A stretch of DNA of 64,000 nucleotides, from positions 21,949 to 85,948 of the forward strand of contig JAFRUN010000063.1 of NCBI GenBank assembly GCA_017438865.1, written 5' to 3'. The notes below the pieces were generated by a model that ran no database searches, was not told the origin of the DNA, and was given only the letters and a program-made list of their open reading frames with translations. Made by a program: the position numbers and the translations under genes. Shown here one piece after another: positions 33,491 through 41,215 of this stretch. The stretch's first letter is position 1. Each line of letters begins with the position of its first letter. The stretch comes from Clostridia bacterium (GTDB lineage Bacteria > Bacillota > Clostridia > Christensenellales > CAG-138).

Positions 33491-34744
33491 CTAAACTTTC
33501 CACGAATTTTCATATTCCTTCTGGCGTTCGGTCAGAATATCGATCTTTGCGCCGATGGATCTGAGTTTTTCGTTCGCCACATATGCGTCGATTTCATTCG
33601 GGACGGCATATACGCGCGCCTCTTTCGGCGGGTTTACGGCAAGCTCTCTTGCGCAAAGCGCCTGGATCGCAAAGCTCATATCCATGATTTCCGCGGGATG
33701 CCCGTCCCCGGACGCGAGGTTCACGAGACGGCCTTCCGCAAGCAGATACAGCCAGTTGCCGTTGTTGAGACGGTATCCCATGATGTTCGGCTTCATTGCG
33801 CGCGTTTCGACGGCGATCTCCTTCAAACGCGCCACGTCGATCTCCACGTCGAAATGTCCCGCGTTGCAGAGCAGCGCGCCGTTCTTCATGGAACGCATAT
33901 GCTCTTCCGTGATGACGTCGCGCATGCCGGTGACCGTGACAAACAGATCGCCGAGCTTCGCGGCGTCCGCCATCTGCATGACGGTAAACCCGTCCATGAC
34001 CGCCTCGATCGCCTTGACGGGATCGATCTCCGTTACGATCACGCGCGCGCCGAGTCCCTTTGCGCGCATGGCGACGCCGCGTCCGCACCAGCCGTAACCG
34101 GCGACGACCGCGGTCTTCCCCGCTACGATCAGATTCGTCGTCCGGTCGATCCCGTCAAAAACGGACTGTCCTGTTCCGTAGCGGTTGTCGAACAGATGCT
34201 TGCACTGCGCGTCGTTGACGGCGAACATCGGGAAGCGCAGCGTGCCGTCCTTCTGCATCGCCAGCAGACGGTGAATGCCGGTCGTCGTTTCCTCGCAGCC
34301 CCCGCGGACCTTGGGGATCAGATGCCTGAGCTCGGAATGGAGCAGCGTAACGAGATCACCGCCGTCGTCGATGATGATGTCCGGTTCCGCAAGCAGAACC
34401 TGTTTGAGACAGTCTCTGAAAAATTCTTCACTTGCTCCGTGTACGGCGAACACCGACATCCCGTCATGCACCAGCGCGGCTGCGACGTCGTCCTGCGTGG
34501 AGAGCGGATTGCTTCCGGTCACGAACATCTCCGCCCCGCCCGCGCGCAGTACCTTGCAGAGATACGCGGTCTTCGCTTCCAGATGAACGGACAGCGCGAT
34601 GCGCAGACCTTTGAAGGGCTGTTCTTCACGGAAACGCTCTTCGATCCCGTTCAGAAGCGCCATATTTCTCCGCACCCATTCGATCTTGTCCAGACCGGAC
34701 GGATACAGCGATGCGTCACGAATGCTGAAAGACTGTTTTTCCAT
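33491..34744 (-). CDS. ahcY: Adenosylhomocysteinase
   Basis: Hydrolyses S-adenosylhomocysteine to adenosine and homocysteine, relieving product inhibition of methyltransferases. 417 residues with the N-terminal substrate domain (SVHLEAKTAYL, DDGGDLVTLLH, GCEETTTGIHRL) and the NAD-binding fold (VVAGYGWCGRGVA). The C-terminus stops at LTERQKEYENSWKV and lacks the final lysine/tyrosine extension of the eukaryotic-type enzyme, as in Thermotoga-like bacterial forms. It starts one base after the S41 protease gene stops, so the two are co-transcribed. Confidence 0.95.
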   Translation of the reverse strand: MEKQSFSIRDASLYPSGLDKIEWVRRNMALLNGIEERFREEQPFKGLRIALSVHLEAKTAYLCKVLRAGGAEMFVTGSNPLSTQDDVAAALVHDGMSVFAVHGASEEFFRDCLKQVLLAEPDIIIDDGGDLVTLLHSELRHLIPKVRGGCEETTTGIHRLLAMQKDGTLRFPMFAVNDAQCKHLFDNRYGTGQSVFDGIDRTTNLIVAGKTAVVAGYGWCGRGVAMRAKGLGARVIVTEIDPVKAIEAVMDGFTVMQMADAAKLGDLFVTVTGMRDVITEEHMRSMKNGALLCNAGHFDVEIDVARLKEIAVETRAMKPNIMGYRLNNGNWLYLLAEGRLVNLASGDGHPAEIMDMSFAIQALCARELAVNPPKEARVYAVPNEIDAYVANEKLRSIGAKIDILTERQKEYENSWKV

Positions 34745-34745
34745 T

Positions 34746-35981
34746 TTACTCCTCCTCCAAATATGCGATCGCAGCGGCGAGCTGCGTATCCAGCTCCGGC
34801 GGGATGCGGTCGATCGAGTACCGTTCCGCCTCTTCGGACAGCTCCACGATCCGGTCCGGCGTGATCCCCTCGTCCTGCACGCATACGCCGTTCGGCGTGT
34901 AATACGCGTCGGTCGTCAGCTTGAACCATCCGTTCGTTTCGGGGATCTCGAAAAACGTCTGCACGATCCCCTTTCCGTACGTCCTCGTTCCGATCAGGTA
35001 TGCTGCGCCGTAATCCTTCAGCGCGCCCGCGACCAGCTCGCTGGCGGATGCAGACAGCTCGTTGACGAGCAGGACCGTTCTGATTTCGGCGCCGCTGTCC
35101 GTCGTTTTATATTCCGTGACCTTTCCGTCTCTGGAACGCAGCGTCGTGACGATGTGATCCTTCGGCAGGAAGATATCGGCGATACTGATCGCGTCGTACA
35201 GGGAACCGCCGAGGTTGTCGCGGAAATCCAGCACCAGCATCTCCATGCCCTGTTCGCGCAGGTCGTTGAGCGCGTCGCGCATTTCCTCGACGCACGTGCC
35301 GTGAAACGCAAGCAGATGGATGTAGCCGATCGTATCGGTCAGCATACGGTACGATACGGACGGCGTATGCACCTCGCGCGCGACGATCGTGAAGGAGAGT
35401 GTGTCATCGCCGCGGCGGATCGTGAAATCGTTTGCAGCGCCGTCCTCCGCCCGCACGTTTGAAAGGAACTCGCTGAGCGTCATTCCGGTTTCAAAATCCG
35501 TTCCGTTGATGCCGACCAGAAGATCGCCGGGCAAAAGACCTGCTTCGCTTGCCGGCGTGTCGTCGTAGACGTCGATGATCTCGACAAATCCCGCTTCATT
35601 GAGCTGCGTTAAAATGCCGATCCCGACGAAACTGCGCTGATTCTGCTTTTTCAGCTCCTCGTACTCCTCGGCCGTATAGTATACGGCGTACTGATCGCCC
35701 GTCGCGGCTGCGATCCCCTTCAGGGCGGATTCCGTCAGTTGCTTCTCATCCTCTTCATAATAAAAATAGTGCTTCCGGATGATTTCCCTCGCCTGCCTGA
35801 CCGAGGACACAAGGCGTCCGTCCTGTCCGCCGTATATCCGCATTGCCGCAAACCATGCGATCGAAGCGGACGCAGCCGCGGTAAAGACGATTGCGAGCAC
35901 GATCGCAAGGACGCACAGGCCCTTTTTCTTTTTTCTGCCGCCGGTTTCGCTGACAGATTCGATTTGATCTAATTCTTCCAT
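34746..35981 (-). CDS. S41-family C-terminal processing protease (CtpA-like)
   Basis: 411 residues from ATG 35981: basic N-terminus, one membrane helix (about 22-45), a PDZ domain (FVGIGILTQLNEAGFVEI, then LLPGDLLVGINGTDF) and a tail-specific protease domain. The catalytic serine lies in NELSASASELVAG and the lysine in RTYGKGIVQ. Extracytoplasmic CtpA/CtpB-like proteases process membrane or sporulation proteins (CtpB cleaves SpoIVFA in Bacillus), so a sporulation role is possible. Its ribosome binding site is weak (AAGG, two bases before ATG); the gene follows a terminator with no clear promoter. Confidence 0.92.
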   Translation of the reverse strand: MEELDQIESVSETGGRKKKKGLCVLAIVLAIVFTAAASASIAWFAAMRIYGGQDGRLVSSVRQAREIIRKHYFYYEEDEKQLTESALKGIAAATGDQYAVYYTAEEYEELKKQNQRSFVGIGILTQLNEAGFVEIIDVYDDTPASEAGLLPGDLLVGINGTDFETGMTLSEFLSNVRAEDGAANDFTIRRGDDTLSFTIVAREVHTPSVSYRMLTDTIGYIHLLAFHGTCVEEMRDALNDLREQGMEMLVLDFRDNLGGSLYDAISIADIFLPKDHIVTTLRSRDGKVTEYKTTDSGAEIRTVLLVNELSASASELVAGALKDYGAAYLIGTRTYGKGIVQTFFEIPETNGWFKLTTDAYYTPNGVCVQDEGITPDRIVELSEEAERYSIDRIPPELDTQLAAAIAYLEEE

Positions 35982-36002
35982 AACCTTATGATTGCCGTTT
36001 TG

Positions 36003-36043
36003 AAAAAAGAGAGCCGTGAAACCTCGAATTCTTTTCACGGCTC
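36003..36043 (-). terminator. Terminator after the small P-loop gene
   Basis: 11-base-pair stem GAGCCGTGAAA/TTTCACGGCTC with an 11-base loop, followed on the minus strand by a run of six T. Confidence 0.85.
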
Positions 36044-36065
36044 CCGGTCAGATGACTTTCTGCGT

Positions 36066-36476
36066 TTATTCCGAGAGATCCTTCAGAAAATCGGGGAGCT
36101 GCTCCGGCGCGCAGGAGAGCGACAGAACGAGACGGATCCCGTGCGCCTCCGAAAACACCTTCAGCTGCTCGAACATCTCTCTCAGGGAATCAAGCTCGTG
36201 ATGCACAAGATGCATGAAGCTGTCGATCACAATGCATTCCAGATCATGATCCGACGCGGCGATCCCGCACAGGAATCCGTAAAACATCTTCGGACCGGAC
36301 AGCGCATATTCCGTCGCGTTGATGAAACGGACGGACAGATTCAGATCAAACATATATCGCTCGTCTTCATCGATGAAAACGACGCTCCCCTTTGCCTGCT
36401 CGGCAGCTTGATTGGCTAACTCAAGGATCTTTTTGGTTTTGCCGGATCCCTTTTCGCCGAAAATGAGTTGAATCAA
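36066..36476 (-). CDS. Small P-loop NTPase, uncharacterised
   Basis: 136 residues. Walker A GEKGSGKT (7-14) opens the protein, and LECIVIDSF is a plausible Walker B. A TTG start at 36476 is supported by GGAGG exactly seven bases upstream; no ATG fits. No other recognised domain. It has its own strong promoter and terminator, so it is an independent gene rather than part of the S41-ahcY unit. The size and P-loop recall the ATPase core of RecA/DnaC-like proteins, but no function is assigned. Confidence 0.82.
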   Translation of the reverse strand: MIQLIFGEKGSGKTKKILELANQAAEQAKGSVVFIDEDERYMFDLNLSVRFINATEYALSGPKMFYGFLCGIAASDHDLECIVIDSFMHLVHHELDSLREMFEQLKVFSEAHGIRLVLSLSCAPEQLPDFLKDLSE

Positions 36477-36499
36477 ATCAGCACCTCCGCTTTTTTTTT

Positions 36500-36528
36500 A
36501 TTATACAGCAATCCTGCGATCCTTGCAA
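36500..36528 (-). promoter_or_regulatory. Promoter of the P-loop NTPase gene
   Basis: -35 TTGCAA (36528-36523), a 17-base spacer and -10 TATAAT (36505-36500) on the minus strand. The start point is about ten bases before GGAGG. Confidence 0.75.
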
Positions 36529-36549
36529 GACCGATTCGGATCACAAAAC

Positions 36550-36576
36550 AAAAAACCGGGAGATCGCTCCCCCGGT
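36550..36576 (-). terminator. Terminator after the M18 aminopeptidase gene
   Basis: On the minus strand ACC-GG-GGGAG pairs with CTCCC-GGT around a four-base loop with two bulged G, followed by a run of T. Confidence 0.75.
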
Positions 36577-36592
36577 CTGTTCTCCGATGAGA

Positions 36593-37978
36593 TTATTCCG
36601 CTTTCAGCAGGAATGCGCGATACGCCTTGAACGCTTCATACAGGTCCGCCTTCGAGATGATCTCCCACGGCGCGTGCATGGACAGCACCGCAACGCCGCT
36701 GTCGATGACCTCCATGCCGTATTCCGCGCAGATGTAGGCGATCGTTCCGCCGCCGCCGACGTCGACCTTGCCGAGCTCCGCGGTCTGGTAACGCACCTTT
36801 GCATCCTCCATCCACCTGCGCAGCTTCGCCATATACTCCGCGTTCGCGTCGTTCGATCCGCTCTTGCCGCGCGAGCCGGTATACTTGTTGAAGCAGACGC
36901 CCTGTCCGAGGAACGCGCTGTTTTTCTTCTCAAAAACGCCCGCGAAGTTCGGATCGAAGCCCGCGCTGACGTCGCAGGAAAGCATGTGCGCGTTGGTAAG
37001 CGCGCGGCGGAGCTTCAGCTCGGAATACTCGCCGGTCAGGTTCATGACCTCCGCGACGGTGTTCTCAAAATACTTTGCGTGCATGCCGGTCGCACCGACG
37101 GAGCCGATCTCCTCCTTGTCCGCAAGGATGCAGCAGCAGGTCGCGTCCGGCGTGTTTTTCACGTTGAGCATCGCCTTGATCTGGGCAAAGGCGCAGACGC
37201 GGTCGTCATGTCCGTATCCGATGATCATGCTGCGGTCCAGACCGAGCTCGCGGCACTTGCCTGCCGGAACGACCTCGATCTCGGCGGAGAGGAAGTCCTC
37301 CTCCTCGATCCCGTACTTCTCCCTGAGGATCTTCAGCATGTTCGCCTTGACGGGTTCCTTTTCCTCGTCTTTCATCGGCATGCCGCCGATGATGACGTTC
37401 AGATCCTCGCCTTCGATCGCGACGGCCGCCTTCTTCTGCAGCTGATCCGCCGAAAGGTGGATCAGAAGATCGGAGATGCCGACGACCGGATCGCTTTCGT
37501 CTTCGCCGATCACGACGTTCACGACCGTTCCGTCCTTCTTTGCGACGACGCCGTGCAGCGCGAGCGGGATCGTGACCCACTGATACTTTTTGATGCCGCC
37601 GTAGTAATGCGTGTCGAGATACGCAAGTCCGGAATCCTCATACAGCGGATTCTGCTTCAGGTCCATACGCGGCGAATCGATGTGCGCGCCGATGATGTTG
37701 AAGCCCTTTTCCATCGGGCGCTTGCCGACGATGAACAGCATGATCGCTTTGCCCATGCAGTCCGCGTATACGCGGTCGCCCGCCGCGAGCTTACCGTTCG
37801 CTGCAATGACCTCTTTGAGATCCCGGTAGCCCGCCGCTTTTGCGAGCGTGATCGCGGCGGTCACGCATTCGCGCTCGGTCTTTCCGGCGTCCAGAAACGC
37901 ACGGTATTCCTTCGAAACGGTTTCGAGCTTTCTGAGCTCGGTCTTGTTATAGGTGTTCCACGCAACGGTTCGTTCCAT
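36593..37978 (-). CDS. M18-family aminopeptidase
   Basis: 461 residues from ATG 37978 (GGGAGG just upstream). A cytoplasmic zinc metallopeptidase that removes acidic or neutral N-terminal residues. Metal and active-site segments are present: GAHIDSPRMD, DKEEIGSVGATGM, GHDDRVCAFA, and the C-terminal LSMHAPWEIISKADL. The glycine-rich GGGGTIAYICAEYG is typical of the family. Length matches bacterial ApeB-type enzymes. The upstream open frame to 38230 crosses the promoter and non-coding repeats and is rejected. Confidence 0.93.
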   Translation of the reverse strand: MERTVAWNTYNKTELRKLETVSKEYRAFLDAGKTERECVTAAITLAKAAGYRDLKEVIAANGKLAAGDRVYADCMGKAIMLFIVGKRPMEKGFNIIGAHIDSPRMDLKQNPLYEDSGLAYLDTHYYGGIKKYQWVTIPLALHGVVAKKDGTVVNVVIGEDESDPVVGISDLLIHLSADQLQKKAAVAIEGEDLNVIIGGMPMKDEEKEPVKANMLKILREKYGIEEEDFLSAEIEVVPAGKCRELGLDRSMIIGYGHDDRVCAFAQIKAMLNVKNTPDATCCCILADKEEIGSVGATGMHAKYFENTVAEVMNLTGEYSELKLRRALTNAHMLSCDVSAGFDPNFAGVFEKKNSAFLGQGVCFNKYTGSRGKSGSNDANAEYMAKLRRWMEDAKVRYQTAELGKVDVGGGGTIAYICAEYGMEVIDSGVAVLSMHAPWEIISKADLYEAFKAYRAFLLKAE

Positions 37979-38017
37979 ATTTTCCTCCCAATGATGTTTT
38001 CTATATTTTACCATGGA

Positions 38018-38046
38018 TTTATGCGCGAATCTACTGCTTTTGACAA
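38018..38046 (-). promoter_or_regulatory. Probable promoter of the M18 aminopeptidase
   Basis: -35 TTGTCA (38046-38041), a 17-base spacer and -10-like CATAAA (38023-38018) on the minus strand. Confidence 0.4.
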
Positions 38047-38088
38047 GAAAAATGATATATAAATGCGCAGATCGGTTCCTCTGAAAAT

Positions 38089-38305
38089 AAAATCGCCGCG
38101 AACGAATCGACGTTTGCACGATAATGTCATCGTTGCCCGCAAGCGATCGGCAGCGCAGCGGAGGCGTTGCGAGGACGTTTACAACCGGGCAGTCGCAGCA
38201 AACGTGATCGCTTGCGGAAAGGAGCCGCAACGGAGAGGGCGAGCGGTGACATTTTTCTTTTCAAAAGGAAAATGTCGCCGCAAACGAATTGACGTTTGCG
38301 GCGAC
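38089..38305. repeat. Palindrome-rich non-coding element between the M18 gene and tRNA-Pro
   Basis: No credible protein is encoded here. Two imperfect copies of CGCCGCRAACGAATYGACG occur (38091-38113 region and 38276-38295). The second is part of a perfect 13-base-pair hairpin (38274-38286 with 38293-38305). Between them 38123-38253 has imperfect inverted ends (AATGTCA at 38123-38129, TGACATT at 38247-38253) and an internal 12-base inverted repeat CCGCAAGCGATC (38137-38148 with 38206-38217). Another near-perfect hairpin spans about 38248-38276. This is the look of a miniature inverted-repeat or REP-like element. Confidence 0.6.
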
Positions 38306-38306
38306 G

Positions 38307-38383
38307 TGGTCTGGGTGAGAAGATTTGAACTTCCGGCCTCTTGAACCCCATTCAAGCACGCTACCAAACTGCGCTACACCCAG
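38307..38383 (-). tRNA. tRNA-Pro (anticodon GGG)
   Basis: Minus-strand cloverleaf: acceptor CTGGGTG/CACCCAG, D-arm GCGC-loop-GCGT, anticodon stem CTTGA/TCAAG enclosing ATGGGGT (anticodon GGG), T-loop TTCAAAT, discriminator A and encoded CCA (38309-38307). Confidence 0.95.
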
Positions 38384-38401
38384 ATATCGGAACCGAATGA
38401 T

Positions 38402-38430
38402 ATCTTAACATCCGGCACGATGTTTGTCAA
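38402..38430 (-). promoter_or_regulatory. Promoter of tRNA-Pro
   Basis: Perfect -35 TTGACA (38430-38425), 17-base spacer, -10 TAAGAT (38407-38402) on the minus strand. Confidence 0.8.
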
Positions 38431-38445
38431 GTGATATTTCGGTCC

Positions 38446-38670
38446 TCACGGAAGTTTGATGGAATCCGTGATCGGGTTTTCGGAATGGATCAGATCGGTG
38501 ATCATTCCTTTTGTGCGTTCATAAATGTCGATCACGTCCGTCTTGACGTTCGTCACCCAATCCGACACAGGTCCTTTCAGGATCCCTTTCTCATTCAAAA
38601 AGTACAGCAGTGCCGCCGCCAGAACGACGAGCACGACGACAACGCCGATAATTCTGTAAATATGCTTCAT
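38446..38670 (-). CDS. Small single-pass membrane protein, uncharacterised
   Basis: 74 residues from ATG 38670, chosen because AAGGAG lies eight bases upstream. One membrane helix (IYRIIGVVVVLVVLAAALLY) near the N-terminus precedes a short hydrophilic tail of about 50 residues on the other side of the membrane. No motif is recognised. It follows thiI after about 33 bases on the same strand without a terminator, so co-transcription with thiI is likely. The tRNA-Pro promoter begins just after its stop. Confidence 0.65.
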   Translation of the reverse strand: MKHIYRIIGVVVVLVVLAAALLYFLNEKGILKGPVSDWVTNVKTDVIDIYERTKGMITDLIHSENPITDSIKLP

Positions 38671-38703
38671 AATCTGTTCTCCTTTACTTTGCAATATATG
38701 CGA

Positions 38704-39873
38704 TCAGCAGATATCCATGCGCTCCGTTTCCGCGATCGCTTTTTCGATCATCGGCTCGAAGTCGACGAGCGCTTCGCTTTCTCTGAGCTTGTCCACCTTC
38801 GGCTTCGTGACCGGATGCTTCGGCACGAACACCGTGCAGCAGTCCTCATACGGCAGGATCGACGTTTCGAACGTTCCGATCTTCTGCGCTTTTTCGATGA
38901 TCTCCTCTTTGTCGAATCCGATCAGCGGGCGGAACACCGGCATATGGACGGCATCGTCGGTTACGCACAGCGACTCGATCGTCTGACTTGCCACCTGACC
39001 GATCGATTCTCCCGTGATCAAAGCAAGCGATCCCGTATCCGCGGCGATCCGTTCGGCGATCTTCATCATCAGCCGGCGCATCAGCACAGTCGTTTCGGTC
39101 GAAGGGCACTTGTCGTAGATCGTCATCTGGATCTCCGTAAACGGAACGAGATACAGATTGATCCGTCCCGCATATCGCGAAACGAGCTTCGTAAGCTCGA
39201 TCACCTTATCCCGCGCCCGTTCGCTGGTGTACGGATAGCTGTAGAAATGCACCGCGTCGAGCATCACGCCGCGTTTTGCGATCATGTATCCCGCAACGGG
39301 GCTGTCGATGCCGCCCGAGATCAGGAGCATCGCCTTCCCGTTCGAGCCGACCGGCATGCCGCCCGCGCCGGGCACTTCGCCGGTATAAACGAATGCATTG
39401 CTCTGACGAATCTCGACTGTGACGGGCAGCACGGGATGATGCACGTCGACGCGCAGGTTCGGGTACGCTTCCAGAAGCTCATGCCCGAGCTCGCGGCAGA
39501 TCTCTTCCGACGTCATCGGGAACCGCTTGTCCGAGCGCCGCGCAAAGCATTTGAACGTCGGGACAGGCGCGGATTCCGCAAAGGTCTTCGTTTCGGCGAT
39601 CGCGGCGTCCCGGATCGCTTCCCACGACTTGTCCACGCATTGCGCAATGCTCAGGGAATGGATGCCGAACACGCGGCATAGTCTGTCCGTGCATTCCGGA
39701 ATGTTCTCCTCCGGAATGCCGTATACGAATATGCGTCCCTGTTCGCGCTCGACCGAAGCGCGCACGGGCATAAGCGCCTGCTTGATCCGGTCGACGAGCA
39801 ACCGTTCAAAGAAGGGACGATTGAGCCCCTTCAGGTGGATCTCCGCATACCGGACGAGTAAAACTTTTTCCAT
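38704..39873 (-). CDS. thiI: tRNA 4-thiouridine synthase ThiI
   Basis: 389 residues from ATG 39873 (AAGGAG upstream). Order: N-terminal ferredoxin-like/THUMP domain (about 1-165), then a PP-loop pyrophosphatase with SGGIDSPVAGYMIAKRG. It adenylates U8 of tRNA for thiolation and can supply sulfur for thiamine. The C-terminal rhodanese domain of E. coli ThiI is absent, as in Bacillus, where a dedicated cysteine desulfurase (NifZ) hands sulfur over directly; just such a gene lies two bases upstream. The longer open frame to 40605 lies over that gene and is rejected. Confidence 0.95.
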   Translation of the reverse strand: MEKVLLVRYAEIHLKGLNRPFFERLLVDRIKQALMPVRASVEREQGRIFVYGIPEENIPECTDRLCRVFGIHSLSIAQCVDKSWEAIRDAAIAETKTFAESAPVPTFKCFARRSDKRFPMTSEEICRELGHELLEAYPNLRVDVHHPVLPVTVEIRQSNAFVYTGEVPGAGGMPVGSNGKAMLLISGGIDSPVAGYMIAKRGVMLDAVHFYSYPYTSERARDKVIELTKLVSRYAGRINLYLVPFTEIQMTIYDKCPSTETTVLMRRLMMKIAERIAADTGSLALITGESIGQVASQTIESLCVTDDAVHMPVFRPLIGFDKEEIIEKAQKIGTFETSILPYEDCCTVFVPKHPVTKPKVDKLRESEALVDFEPMIEKAIAETERMDIC

Positions 39874-39875
39874 AC

Positions 39876-41021
39876 TTATCTCCTTTTGTATCTGCGGAGG
39901 ATCCGCAGCTGTTCGTCGATCGCATTTGCCGCGGCGTCCGCCTCGTCTTCGGTATTGAACGGACAGAAGCTGAACCGGATCGCGCTCTCCTGTCCTGCGG
40001 GCGATACGCCGACCGCGCCGAGGATACGATTCTTGCCCTGCTTCTTCGCCGAGCATGCCGAACCGGTCGAAACGATCACGCCGTACCGCTCGAGCGCGTG
40101 CATCAGAACTTCGCCGCGCACGCCGAGGAAAGAAAGATTCAGAATGTGCGGCGCGCCGTTTTCGGGCGCAGGCCCGTTCAGAAGCACGTCGGGCAGCGTC
40201 ATCAGATTCCGGTACAGGCGCATTTTGACGCGAAGCATCTGCGCATGCCATTCCGCCTCGTTCGCCCGGTACGCGCGAAGCGCCGTATCGAAACCGAGTA
40301 TCCCCGGAACATTGACGGTTCCGCTTCGCAGATTCCGTTCCTGTCCGCCCCCGATCTGTCCGCCGGCAAAACGGACGCCGTTTCGCACATAAAGGAATCC
40401 GACGCCTTTCGGCGCGTGCAGCTTGTGTGCCGAAACGGAGTACAGATCGACCGGACACTTTTTGATTCCGACCTTCATGAACGCCTGCACGCCGTCCGAA
40501 TGGATGACTGCGTTCGGCGCGAGCGCGCGCACCTTCGCCGCGATCCGTTCGAGATCGTTGACGCTTCCGAGCTCGTTGTTGACGTGCATGATGCTCACGA
40601 GGCACGTATCGGCGGCGAGCACCTCGGAAAGGCGGTCGATATCGACGGAGCCGTCCCTTTTAAGAGGCGCATATGCGATCTCCGCGTCAAACTGCCTTGC
40701 CGCTGCGCCGATCGTTTCAAAGACGGACGGATGCTCGATCGCGGTCGTCACGATCTTCTTCTTGCCGTGTACGCTGCGCAGCGAGCCGAAAACCGCAGCA
40801 TTGTTCGATTCCGTTCCGCCGGACGTATAGATGATTTCCGCGGGAGCGGCGCCCAGCAGCGAAGCCGCAAAGGCCCTTGCCTCTCCCACCGTTTTTTCGA
40901 CCGAAAACGCGGCTCCGTAGGCGGCGGCAGGATTAAAGAAGTCCCGCGTCATGGCGATGCATGCGCGTTCCGCCGATTCGGGAAGCGTTTGTGTCGTTGC
41001 GCTGTTATCGAAATAGATCAT
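39876..41021 (-). CDS. Cysteine desulfurase (NifS/IscS family, ThiI partner)
   Basis: 381 residues. Removes sulfur from cysteine as an enzyme persulfide using PLP. The PLP lysine lies in SVSAHKLHAPKG; the active-site cysteine is in STGSACSAKK; N-terminal YFDNSATTQ and GTESNNAA are typical. Two-base spacing to thiI and shared orientation mark it as the sulfur donor for ThiI, like NifZ of Bacillus. It may also serve mnmA at 60851-61936. Promoter at 41059-41087. Confidence 0.95.
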   Translation of the reverse strand: MIYFDNSATTQTLPESAERACIAMTRDFFNPAAAYGAAFSVEKTVGEARAFAASLLGAAPAEIIYTSGGTESNNAAVFGSLRSVHGKKKIVTTAIEHPSVFETIGAAARQFDAEIAYAPLKRDGSVDIDRLSEVLAADTCLVSIMHVNNELGSVNDLERIAAKVRALAPNAVIHSDGVQAFMKVGIKKCPVDLYSVSAHKLHAPKGVGFLYVRNGVRFAGGQIGGGQERNLRSGTVNVPGILGFDTALRAYRANEAEWHAQMLRVKMRLYRNLMTLPDVLLNGPAPENGAPHILNLSFLGVRGEVLMHALERYGVIVSTGSACSAKKQGKNRILGAVGVSPAGQESAIRFSFCPFNTEDEADAAANAIDEQLRILRRYKRR

Positions 41022-41058
41022 TTGAAATCCTTCCGTTTCGTATTGCTTGATTCCTTTT

Positions 41059-41087
41059 ATATTATTCCGAAAGGTCGTTTTTCGTAA
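41059..41087 (-). promoter_or_regulatory. Promoter of the desulfurase-thiI operon
   Basis: -35 TTACGA (41087-41082), a 17-base spacer and -10 TAATAT (41064-41059) on the minus strand. Confidence 0.55.
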
Positions 41088-41167
41088 CCATTTATATCAC
41101 AAGCGCATAAAAAAATCACATAAATCAAAAATTGTTTACATATTAGTCACTTCTGTGTGAAATTTTA

Positions 41168-41208
41168 TGATATAATGTATTCAGTTAAACCGAGATTATA
41201 TTAGGAGG
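41168..41208 (+). promoter_or_regulatory. Extended -10 promoter and ribosome binding site of the zinc-ribbon membrane protein
   Basis: TGATATAAT (41168-41176) is an extended -10 with a perfect hexamer; no good -35 is placed upstream. AGGAGG (41203-41208) is seven bases from ATG 41216. Confidence 0.65.
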
Positions 41209-41215
41209 TATATAC

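Noticed and set aside
38056-38344. Plus- and minus-strand frames of 60-90 codons across the repeat element and tRNA-Pro
   Set aside because: They overlap a tRNA and nested palindromes and have no ribosome binding site.
39874-40605. N-terminal extension of ThiI to 40605
   Set aside because: It runs over the cysteine desulfurase in another frame; ThiI homologues start at the MEKVLLVRYAEIHLKG segment, which has its own ribosome binding site.
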